Shown here: positions 48,501 through 60,500 of the stretch, one piece after another
Layout: the number at the start of each line of letters is the position of its first letter
Position numbering within the stretch: the first letter of the stretch is position 1
Source of the DNA: Limnomonas spitsbergensis
Taxonomy: Eukaryota; Chlorophyta; Chlorophyceae; Chlamydomonadales
Direction of reading: 5' to 3'
Assembly: GCA_037349105.1 (NCBI GenBank)
Contig: JAYJMM010000113.1
Span: 5,704,001-5,768,000, forward strand
Length of the DNA: 64,000 bases
The notes under the pieces: model-generated
The model's database searches: none
What the model saw: only the letters and a program-made list of their open reading frames with translations
Told to the model about the DNA's origin: nothing
Position numbers and translations under genes: made by a program

Positions 48501-51500
48501 GGTGAGAGGACCATCATTCCAATGAATGGTGGCCGTGACCATAGCTTTTGATAGAATGACAGGCTCCCTGAATGTGTGAAACATCTAGGTTCATGTCCTA
48601 TTAAGGCTGGTGGAGATGTTTTGCCCTAAGCTCCCTGACCCTGAACCCCCCAATGACCCAGCTGAGTCCCTCACCCTGACCCCCCTCACCCTGATCCCCC
48701 CACTGACCCAGCTGAGAGCGACGAGGAGCTAGACGACTTCACGGGTGGCACCAGCTCTGGCATGACGGGCGCGTGGGGCTCATCACCAGCTGCAGCAGGG
48801 GCGCAGCAGCAGCAGCAGCAGCTGGGCCAGATGGAGCCGCTGAGGAGGGCAGGTGGCTGCCGGACCACTGGGTATTCTGGCGCATTGACCGATGAGGATG
48901 TGCAGGTGACCTCTGTTTCTGAGGATAAAGGTTTAGACAGTGTAGGGCTTAGGTCTTCTGTGTTTGGCTGTGTTTGACGAGCTTGGGTGGATGGGCTAGA
49001 GTTGGCTTGACGAGCTTGGGTGGACAGGCGAAGGTTGACTGATTAGCACACGAGCTTGAATGGACGGGCTAGGATTGACAGGCTTGGTTGGACTGGTTAC
49101 CACGCAGGCTTGGTTGGACTGGTTACCACGCAGGCTTGGTTGGACTGGTTACCTTGCTTTGATGGGCTAGGGTATGCAGGCTTGGTTGGACTGGTTACCT
49201 CATTATGGCTTTTCCCACCAGCTTGTACTCACATGACCCGTCCTGGGTGCAAGCTTGCCAGCGTTTATTTGTTTAGCTACGATGCCTCTTTGGGCGGGCA
49301 GCCAAATGGCTGGACTGGGGCCAATTGGCCAAGCCCTTTCACCTAACAGTCTAGCCCAGTTAGCAGAGCATGGCCAGCAGAGTATGGCCAGCTCCAGTTT
49401 GGGTCCCTAGCTGGAGGCCAAAATTCAGCTGGGATGTTGCTGAAATTGGGCCAAGCCACAATCCTTGGGTGCCTGGCCTTCTGCTGGCATGGTCTGGCAC
49501 TGTGGCTCTTAGATACATAAATACGCCCTAGGGCGTGGATTCAGGATGGACCATGGCTCTGACAACACAAGCTATCCGCGTATCCCACCATGTGTGTTTG
49601 CAAACCAAGACGTGCATGCAGACCCATGCGGCCATGCAGACCCAGGCATGCATGACTGTATGGAGGAGAATGCGTGTCTTCCAGGCCTGCTGCTGCGGTC
49701 GACTGGTTTTTCACTGTCTACTCACTTACCCACCCCGCTATGCATGCAGGCCCATGCCTGGGTGCCTGGCTTGCTGCTGACTCTGATCGACCGGGCCCAG
49801 GTCCAGCACCGCAACATGCGCGAGGAGTTGAGCCAGGAGCTGCTCACCTCCTTTATGGACGATGCAGAGGAGGATGCGCTGTACGGATTGCTGGACAAAC
49901 TGCAGGTGAGCAGGGTTTAGTTTTGTGAGTCTCGGCTACAGCTCAGCTACCTTCATGGATGATGTTATTGATGTGGAGGAGGAGATGCTGTATGAGCTGC
50001 TGGACAGACAGCTGGTGAGCGATGTTTAGTTTTGCAAGTATCAGCTACAGTTCAGCTACATCCTTCATGGATGATGTATTTATGTTATTGATATGGAGGA
50101 GGAGACGCTGTATGAGCTGCTGGACAGACTGCAGGTAAGCTGTGATTGATTTTGCAAGGATCTCTTACAGTTCAGCTACAGTCCAGCTTCAATATAGCTA
50201 TAGTTCAGCTACAGTTCAGCAACATGCTTCATGGATGATATGAAGAAGGGAACGCTGCATGGGCTGCTGGAATTCTTTTACTTCAGTGGCTTGGCTACAG
50301 TTCAGCCACAGTTCAGGTGCAGGGCTTACAGCGTTGCTTTATCAGGCCACGAGTCTACCTCGCCATTTAAAACTAAAAAAAGTATTATAAAACAAGCGTT
50401 TTACATTCAGCGGGCAGCCCCGCGCCCCAGTTACACTATCTCCAGTCCATGAAATTTCTAGGTCCATGGCACGCTGTGAAAGAATGCAGCTTGCATCCCA
50501 TTTTCCCTTTCGCTGTTTTTCAACTCCTTTAGTCTCTGAGCTATTTTCAGTCCTGGACCCTCACAGCCGCTCCTGCCCCCTGCCCCCTGTCCCCTGCCCC
50601 CTGTCTCATTCCCTGCCCCCTTTGACCCCCCTGCACCCCAGGCCATCTTCAGTCCTGGACCCTCACCCCCCCCCCTGTCCCGTTCCCTTATCCCTCGGGC
50701 CCCCTCTGACCCCCTTGATCCCCAGGCCATCTTCAGCCGCCTGGCCATCGCCAACACCCGTCGCACCGCCCTGCTGTGCGGCCGGCCACAGCCCCTGTCC
50801 TACTATGCCCTGGAGATCCTGCGGGACCAGGCGGAGCAGGCGCTGCGCCTGATTCAGAAGTACGACAGCAGTACTCTAGGCTTGGCAGACCTACTGGTGG
50901 AGGAGGTGGGAGGATTAGGACAGAGAGACTTACCCTCCAGTATCAGTCTAGTCAGATCTGCCTAGAGATCACTGAGCACCTCTGCTATATCAGCGCAGCA
51001 CTGTTTGTCAAGTACTGTAAGCACGGTAAGGTTAGCCCAGTAATGTTAGCCCGGTGTGCCTGCACGGACTGTAGGATAACGTATGGTACGGGGGTCATGG
51101 GTGGGTGGGAATGGTACGGTGATGACAGCTTAACCCAGTGTGCCAGGTATGCTGTATAATGCGCAGCACTGCGAGGGGCCTGAGGATAACTAAGAAAAAA
51201 CATACGGGTTGTCTTTGCACTTACCATTGCTTTCGCTCTTCAAGGATGCAGCCGTGCCAGAATGTAGTTTTGAATTCGAATTGTTGCTTGGTTTGACTGC
51301 ACCGGTTCTGGTTTGCAATTTGTATTTGTCTTGCAGGAGAATATCGACGGTGACACCGCACGGCTGTTCTACTCTCTCAAATATTCAACCGATCGCGTTG
51401 CCAACGGCCTGCTCCGGGTGAGAGATTCTAGTCTGCCCTGAGTGACAAGCGCAAGCCCTTCATTGAGATATAAATCTACATCATACACCTTTGTATGGAT

Positions 51501-54500
51501 GCTGTGGTTGACATGGCTCACTGGCATGCCGCTGAACCCTGGCTGAGAGCTGAGCATTCTGTGTCACACCTTGACCCCTGGATCCTATACCCTGATCCCT
51601 TTATATTGTATCCCAGCAATATACCTGGGATTTCTGGGATACAATATAGAGGGATCAGGGTACCGTATAGGATTCAAGGGTATATCCTATACCCCAGATC
51701 CAAAATTTGACCCCACCCAAATACTGCGCACAACCCCCTTACAGCCCTCCAGGCATATCGATAAAGCAATTTCAGTATTGTAGACCATTCCGCCTATCCC
51801 CGATATTCACCATACGATGTGTCAAACCCTGTCTTGGAAACATAGTACGCTGCCATCCCCACTTGCAGGTGAGACGTCTGCTGAAGCTGCGGCGTGCAGA
51901 TGAGGACGCTCACACCCAGGCACTGCCCAGAGTGCGCTTTCCCTCCTCTCACAAACCGCAACAGCAGCCGCAGCGACCAGGCCAGACGCAACAAAAGCAA
52001 CAGCTGCATCAGCAACAACAACAACAGCTGCAACAGCAACAAGGGCATCTGCCGCAGCCACAGCCGCAGCCACTCCAGCTGCAGCAGTCATGGGGAGCAG
52101 CAGCAGCAGGGGCAGCATCAACCTCAGCAGTTGCAGCACCAACAGCATCAGGACCATCGTCTTCTGCAGCTGCAGCAGTAGCACGAGCTGCACCTTCTGG
52201 AGGAGCGGCAGCGGCCCCCGCGCCCACGCACAGGGATGGGCCTGAAGCAGGTGCTGGCAGCAGAGCTCTGGGGGCTGCAGCTGCAGCAGGCGCGCCCTCC
52301 TGCGGACCAGGGCAAGCATCAACTGCTGCTGGGAGGCACGCACCTGCCCAGGCTGCAGAGAAGCGAGCGGGCCCCTCAGACCAGACCCATGCAGGTGGTA
52401 GAGAGGCAGTTTGTGCCTCTGCTGCTCCAGCTGCTGGCTCCAAGGCAAAACCCTCCAGCAGCGGCGGCAGCCCCAGCCTTGTATCAAGCATGGATGCAGC
52501 TGAAGGCAAAGCTGCTGGCTGGAGAGCAGCAGGACCTAGAGCCGCTCCTGCACCCTCGCATACCAATGGAGCCGGGGGCGCAGGGAGCTGCTGGGCGGGC
52601 CCGTCTGCGGAACTGGGCTATGCACCTGACGCTGCGGGGGCGCCCAGCCCTGCAACCCACTCCCAGCCAAGCAAGGTAGCCGGCAGCAGCACCTGGCCAG
52701 CCTCGTGGAACGCAGCGGGCGTGGCAGCCAACGCAGGCGTCGCGGCCGGCGCTGACAGTGTGGCATCCAACGCCGGCGAGTCGGGGTGCAGCTCGCTGCA
52801 GAGCTCGGCAGGCGCTGCGACCTTCGCGGACGTGCTGAAAAGGCTTTGGCCTGCTCCTGCAATGTCGATTGCTGCTGTCGCAACACCTTCCCCGGCAGCG
52901 GTGGCGGCTGCGAGCAGGAGCGTTGCAAACTCTGCGTTGCCCAAAGGTGGCATCAGCCGAGACCTCGCTGCCCTTTCGTCGCCTTGCGTGGCCGCGGCCG
53001 TGGCGGCATCTGCAGGGCCGGCCCGGCCTGTCGTTCACAATGAGGCCTCTGCAACCGGCCTTGCGATTCCCACCGTGGCCGCGTCCCCTGCCACAAGCTC
53101 AGCTACAGATGCGGTGGGAGCACCTCGGACTGCCGTAGCTCGGGGTGCGATCCGGACCTCGGTATTTGAGGCAAACGTCGATGCTGTCCAGACTGCTGCG
53201 GTGGCCGCGGCCTCTCTCCAGCCACCGCCTGCAAAGTCCGCGTCGCCTTTCGCCGCGGCTTGGTTTGACAGTGGTGGAGATCCCTCCGTGGGTCCTCCTC
53301 CTCATGCCATCGCTCCTCCTGTTATGCCTCCTCCTCCCCAGCCTCCACCGTCGTCGACTTCAAAGCCGAGGCGGTCGCCTTTTGCGTCGGCAACCGACGA
53401 GGCTGCCACTACAGACGTGGCACAGGTGCACGCTGAGGGCGCTCAAGGACCAGTGGCTGCCGCGGCACACTACCCATTCAAGGTGTGTGTCTTTTTTGTG
53501 CACCACCGGGCCGGTAAGGACTTAACCTGCCGGCCTACAGCCGGTGGCCGAGACAGCAGGCACCTTACACCCTGGATGAGGCTCCCTTTCAGCAGGCCAT
53601 GAAATAGTTGGGCAGAAGCTGGAGCATCCCGACATAAGCTGTGATGTGCACTTCTCCTCAGCCTCCCGAGGAGCAGCAAAAGGAGCGGGACGGGAGGAGG
53701 GGAAATTGAGGTCACTGATGGTCCTTCCGTTCCCGAATCCTTTTGCAGCCATCAACTTGCGGCCATCAGCATGCGGCCCTGGATGGACAACCTTGTTGCC
53801 TTACAGATCTCCTTCCGCGCGTCTCATCCCACACCTCTTGCTCCACACCTCACCTTTCACATGCCTCACTCCACACCTCTTGCTCCACACTTCTAATTCC
53901 ACACCTCTTGCTCCTCCCCTCTCCTTTCGCAGTTTTCAGGCCCAGGCCCCACAGCCTGGTCCCCGCTGGCTGGAGACGCGACGCCGGTTCTCTTCGGGGG
54001 CACCTCCCCCGCCCATTCCCCGGAGACAGCTCTTGCTGGCAAGACCCGTCTCGGGCCCAGCCCCGCACCCCTGACCCCCCTGGATACGGCAACCCACCGC
54101 CCCTACCACCTGCAAATACCGGGAACCGCAATCGGCCCTGGCTCATCATCAGGGGCAGGCTCAGGGGAGGGATCAGGAGCAGCGGGGGCTGCTACGGAGG
54201 CAACAGCGGCAGTGGGTATGGCCTGGGCCGGCAGCCCACCTGCGGCCCCTGCGCGTGGCCCGGCTGCGGCCGCTCACGGATGGCAGGGTACTGGGCAGGC
54301 CCTGGCAGCCGCCTCGCCGCAGCAGGCTACGCCAAGGGGGCGCTCGCCTTCGGCTTCGGCTTCGGGGTCGGGGTTTTCGGTGGGCTACGATGGTTTCTGG
54401 AAAATCCGATGGCATGAGCTCAAGAGTGAGCTGCTGGAGCTGATCGGGAGCGGCAGCTTTGGACAGGTGGGTGTGCCTGTGTTGGTGTGTGTGTGGGGGG

Positions 54501-57500
54501 GGGGCAGAGAGTTGTTTGGAGAGGCGGTGTGCCACTGAGTGTTTAGTTGGGCCACTACTGGTTGCTATGCTGTTTGGTGTGCGCAATGCACTTATAAAGT
54601 AACGTTAAGCTCAGACGAAGCGGAAAACTTTTCCAACTGAAGGTCTTTCACGAGCTTAGCTCCTTTACACCCCATATAGGGGTTTAGGGTTACGATCGAG
54701 TATTTCCACTCTTGTAGCCCCCCAAATCCTTCAGGTTTGTGCATTACTATGCTCTAACCTTGCTCTTTTGGCAGGCTGATGGGCGGCCACCGCTAGGCTG
54801 ATGTGGACCAAACCTGGATTTTCATATGGGCGGTGGACCAAGCAGCAGTGCATTCTGCACCAGGCCGCCGCCGCGGCCATGGACTGTGATGTAGCTGAAA
54901 TGTGACGACGCAATCGGTGCCTCTTGGGTGAACAGCTGAACGCGTTGGCTGCAAGGAAACAGCCGAAAAGGGCTGGTCTGAACAGGGAACCTTTCTTTCC
55001 CCCTTCAAACAAATTGGCAAGCCTCTGTTTTGTTGCATTTCTAAATTTCCAAACAACAGGTTTGGCATGCCATGTACCACCACGAGGAGGTGGCTGTCTA
55101 CCCCTTCAAACATATATCTCGACAAGTTTCCAGTTTTTTTCATCCCTCCGTTTTCAAACATCAGGTGTGGCATGCCATGTACCACCACGAGGAGGTGGCT
55201 GTCAAGGTCATCACCATCGATCGGCAACTGGAACATGACGGCGATGCAGTGGACAGGTTCAGGTGAATCGTGATTCATAGTTATAGGGGATGAGGGCCCC
55301 TAAAAAGCTTATGGGAGACCCCCACATTTGTTATATGGCCTTGTCGCTCCAATTTGATTGGTTCACACTTCCCACTTGGCCTTCTGGTCATATTTTAGGC
55401 TGTCCTGTCTGTTGCCTCCTGGTCGTTGGTTGTGCTGCGTGTGCTTGTACAGTTTTTCTCTGTGTCTGTGCTCCTTTGCTTTGCCATGTGCCTCCTTGTT
55501 GCGGGTTTTAGGTTTTATTCTAGTTATTGTCTCTGGCTCTCCCCGTGTGTTCCGCCTGGCCCTTTCGAAAAAGGCTGTCGGTAACTGCGTTAACTTCATA
55601 ACAATAACAAGGCTGACGGGAACCAACCCTGAAACCTGGAAATTCACCATGATGCCGTGGATGCCATGATGCCGTGGATGCCAGGTTCAGGTGAAAACAA
55701 AACCGTCACTTCATCGACTTGTTTGATTCCTGGATCATTGCAATGCCTCCTTAATTAATTACACAATAATAATTACCGGTACTTGATGACTTAATTACAT
55801 TAGCAACATTTGGAGCGTAAAGTGATATGAACTCAAGTTACTTGTATACTCTCAATCCGGGATGCCAATAATAATCACAGGTTTTTCAGAATTCTCGTGT
55901 TTTTCAAAATCACAGGTTATCCAGAATCCACGTGTTTTGAGGCCCCAGCGGGTGCCTGGGATGTCTGTCCACAGGCAGCAGATACAAGACGGATGGATTG
56001 GACTATGGGAGGCGCCTAACCTTGGCTGCTCTGTGCTCTGTCCTGAAGGGGGGGTGAGGGGCCATGTTTTCCCTTTTTCATTTTTTTCTTTTGGAAACAA
56101 TGGTGAAGGATTGGTCCTCGCTCCTCTCCCCCTCCCTCCCTCAGCCCCCTCCTCCCTCTCCCGTTTCCTAGTCATCTCCCCCCTTAGCCCCTCCCTCCCC
56201 GGCTCCCCCCCTCCCTTTGTAGGCAGGAGGTGGACATCCAGCGCCGTCTGTCCCACACCAACATCGTGCAGATCCGCGGAGCATGCTGCGAGTACCTCCC
56301 CGACACCTCCTTTGCTACCTTGCCCACCTCATCCTCCGGGGTCAGCAACAACGGGCCATTAAAAGAATCCGACAGCAGCGAGAGCTTCCAGGTGTGACAA
56401 ACGCTTAGGCTTCAGGTTAGGGTTAAGAGTGGAGTTTCAAGTTGAACCAGAACCCTAAACCCTGCCTCCAGCAGCCCCCTGGGTCTGCGCCCATGATGGC
56501 GATAGTCACGGGTACGGGAACACATGTACTCACCTTCCAGGAGAAACAGACGGAGTTTCAAGTTGAACCTGAACCCTCAACCTTGCTTCCCCCCCCAGCA
56601 ACCCCCTGGGACTGCGCCCATGATGGCGATAGTCATGGAGTTCTGCCGGCTGGGCAACCTGTTTAGGATGATCAAGCTGGCCAGGGACCTGAGGGCCAAA
56701 ATGGAGACGCCAGGCTTTGTGCCAGACCCACGCATCTTCCGTACGCCCTACTACCGCTTCTACAACAGCTGGGAGAGGAGGCTGGAGGTGTGTGTGCTTC
56801 TGTGTGGGGGGGTATGAACGTATGATACATCCGGTGTGCATTGTGGCGCACAGCCTGTGAGGGCTTGAGGGGACCCGATATTCAGCACTGCTGCGTAGGC
56901 CTCCGCAGGCCAGTCACAGTTTGAGCCCCATCGCCCAGTAGTGGGTGCCCAGTGGCCCGCCGACGATGGTCAGAGCTTCCCAAGCACTTGGCCAAGAGGG
57001 ATCCACACCACGAGGGAAGTTGTTTTTGTAACTACCGTAAACAAACTTGAAAGGTGGATGATCAGTAGCAGGGGACCACCTCCCAGTGCAGCGTTTCAAT
57101 CTGTCTGGGTGAGCTTTCATGAGCCCTTTGAGAGGCGCTCAGCTCTTTGTCCTGGATGCCTCACTCTGCTGCTTAACTATGCCCTTATTTTGTTGAAGCG
57201 CACTTCAGCCACAATTCAGCTACCTGACAGCCTATGGCCGCGGTGGCTGGGTGCAGTATGCCCTGCTGCCTGGGCCACTGACTGAAGGCTGCAGTGTTTT
57301 TTGTAGTGGGTGAGGGACCACCTTTGCTGGACCGCCCCGCGGCCACCCCTGGGCCGAATCACACCAAACCTGGACCGGCCTCCGGCCGGTAGCCCAAGCA
57401 GCAGGGCTGGCCAAAGCAGGGGCTTGTGGCCTGGGGCCACTGTGTAGCTGAACTGTAGCTGATAGTAGTAAACCACTCACTAAGAAACTGAGGTAGGCCG

Positions 57501-60500
57501 GTCCAGGTTTTGGTCCCCATCGGCACAAGGTGTGACCTGCTGATGGTAGATGAAACCTGCTGATGGTAGATGAAACCTGCGGATGGTAGATGAAACCTGC
57601 TGATGGTAGATGAAACCTGCTGATGGTAGATGAAACCTGCGGATGGTAGATGAAACCTGCTGATGGTAGATGAAACCTGCGGATGGTAGATGAAACCTGC
57701 TGATGGTAGATGAAACCTGCTGATGGTAGATGAAACCTGCTGATGGTAGATGAAACCTGCGGATGGTAGATGAAACCTGCTGATGGTAGATGAAACCTGC
57801 TGATGGTAGATGAAACCTGCTGATGGTAGATGAAACCTGCGGATGGTAGATGAAACCTGCTGATGGTAGATGAAACCTGCTGATGGTAGATGAAACCTGC
57901 GGATGGTAGATGAAACCTGCGGATGGTAGATGAAACCTGCTGATGGTAGATGAAACCTGCTGATGGTAGATGAAACCTGCTGATGGTAGATGAAACCTGC
58001 TGATGGTAGATGAAACCTGCTGATGGTAGATGAAACCTGCTGATGGTAGATGAAACCTGCTGATGGTAGATGAAACCTGCGGATGGTAGATGAAACCTGC
58101 TGATGGTAGATGAAACCTGCTGATGGTAGATGAAACCTGCTGATGGTAGATGAAACCTGCTGATGGCTCGCTGGCTATCCACCTGAAGGTGGCCGGTGGC
58201 ATCGCTTCATGAGGGCATGTCGGCACTAGGCTGGGCGGGTCGCCGTGTGTCACAGCTTGAAATAAATACCCTGAAATGAACACATCTGCGGGTTGCTGCA
58301 TACTGCTGATGGATGTCCCTTGCTGATGGTGGCTGGCTTCCCTCCTGTTGTTGGCTGATGGCATTGCTTCACCAGTTTGGGCCAGGTTGTGGCAGAGGAT
58401 TGTAGCTTGGAAAAAAAGGATTTAAAACAGCTACTGTTTGCTGCATGCTGCTAATGGCTGAACCTTGCTGCTGCTCGCTGGCTACCTTCCTGCAGGTGGC
58501 TTATGGCATTGCTGCTGGCCTGGAGTTCATGCACCACAATGACGTCGTGCACAGGGACCTGACCTCATACAACGTGCTGCTGGAGTTGGGGAAGGACCCT
58601 GGATCTTTTGTGGCCAAGGTACGTCCTGAAATAATGAAGTCTGGACTCTTATAGCGTACCGCTTGAATTGGGGGATAATGACCCAGGGGATCCTTCATGG
58701 CCAAGGTAGGCCGTCCGCCTAAAAATACTGAACCTAAAACTGGCCCTCCCTGCAAAGAGCTGCTTGAAAGGGGAGGGGCCGGTTTGGGGTTCAGTTTTCA
58801 TTGAATCTCCTGGGGATCTATAACCCGTTGTGATGAAGGTGGGTTGTTGTGGCGCCCGTCTGAATCTGGCGCAGATTATCTGCTTAAATATGAAATCGAA
58901 ATGGAATATCCCTCGGCCTGTATCCAGCTGGGGTGCGCATCTCTCTGTCTAGCCTCGGCCTCCCAGATCCGCCCAATCGCAAACTGGGTCCTGCCACCTT
59001 ACTGTTTGAATTCATATTCGAATGCCATTGTTGACTTGTTCAAATTAAAACGACACGTTTGGATTCGAGTTTGGACACGCGACCTACCGTTTTCGCAGGT
59101 GTGTGATTTCAACCTCAGCAAGATGGTGCCCCCGGAGCAGCTTCTGGCCAAGAGCCAGGGCATGGCCAACAGCCCCGCGTGGGCATCACCGGAGCTGCTG
59201 AATGGAGAGGACTACAGCTTCCCCCATGACACCTACACGTTCGGCATCATCCTCTGGGAGATCATGACACTGCAGGTACTGTTAATATTCTAGCCTGGCC
59301 TGATCCTTTAAACGCCTGGGACATGGCACCATCCTCTGGGAAGCATGACACCAAGATATGCGTGCCATGCAAGATATGCGTGCCATGCAAGATATGCGTG
59401 CCATGCAAGATATGCGTGCCATGCGAGATATGCGTGCCAAGCAAGATATGTGTGCCATGCAAGATATGTGTGCCATGCAAGATATGTGTGCCGCAAGATA
59501 TGCGTGCCATGCAAGATATGTGTGCCATGCAAGATATGTGTGCCATGCAAGATATGCGTGCCATGCAAGATATGCGTGCCTTGCAAGATATGTGTGCCAT
59601 GCAAGATATGCGTGCCATGCAAGATATGTGTGCCATGCAAGATATGTGTGCCATGCAAGATATGCGTGCCATGCAAGATATGCGTGCCATGCAAGATATG
59701 TGTGCCATGCAAGATACGCGTGTCATGCAAGATATGTGTGCCATGCAAGATACGTGTGCCATGCAAGATATGCGTGTCATGCAAGATATGTGTGCCATGC
59801 AAGATATGTGTGCCATGCAAGATATGCGTGTCATGCAAGATATGCGTGCCATGCTGATATGCGTGCCATGCAAGATATGCGTGTCATGCAAGATATGCGT
59901 GCCATGCTGATATGCGTGCCATGCTGATATGCGTGCCATGCAAGATATGCGTGCCATGCAAGATATGCGTGCCATGCAAGATATGTGTGCCATGCAAGAT
60001 ATGCGTGCCATGCAAGATATGCGTGCCATGCAAGATATGCGTGTTATGCAAGATATGTGTGCCATGCAAGATATGCGTGCCATGCAAGATATGTGTGCCA
60101 TGCAAGATATGCGTGCCATGCAAAATATGCGTGCCATGCAAGATATGCGTGCCATGCAAGATATGCGTGTCATGCAAGATATGTGTGCCATGCAAGATAT
60201 GTGTGCCATGCAAGATATGCGTGTCATGCAAGATATGCATGCCATGCAAGATATGCGTGCCATGCAAGATATGCGGGCCATACTGCCAAGTAGGCTATGT
60301 GAAGGTGATGTTGATGCCTGCAGGTCCCTGGGGGTCACATGCAAAGCCATGCCGGCCATGCTAGCCATGCCATGCGACCTTCAGCCATATATACTCTAAG
60401 ACCCGCCACTTAAACCTTACGCAGCCCTTCACCTATGCCATGCTGTTCTTGCTGGCCATGTGCTGTATTATATAGCCACCGCGACTGCTATTTGCTTTAA

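Noticed and set aside
51822..52566. Leu/Ala/Cys-rich minus-strand ORFs
   Set aside because: Antisense shadows of the CAG-rich exon 15 of the kinase gene.
36579..53482. A separate gene upstream of the kinase
   Set aside because: Exon 15 ends in phase 0 (AAG at 53480-53482) and joins the next exon in frame, and no stop or start suggests a break. Not excluded without RNA.
57232..58364. ORFs of repeated Phe-His-Leu-Pro-Ser-Ala-Gly on the minus strand
   Set aside because: Minisatellite of 20 bp read in all frames, antisense to the kinase intron.
59262..60399. Cys/Met/Ala-rich ORFs on both strands
   Set aside because: Product of the 18-bp satellite, which keeps one codon pattern per frame.
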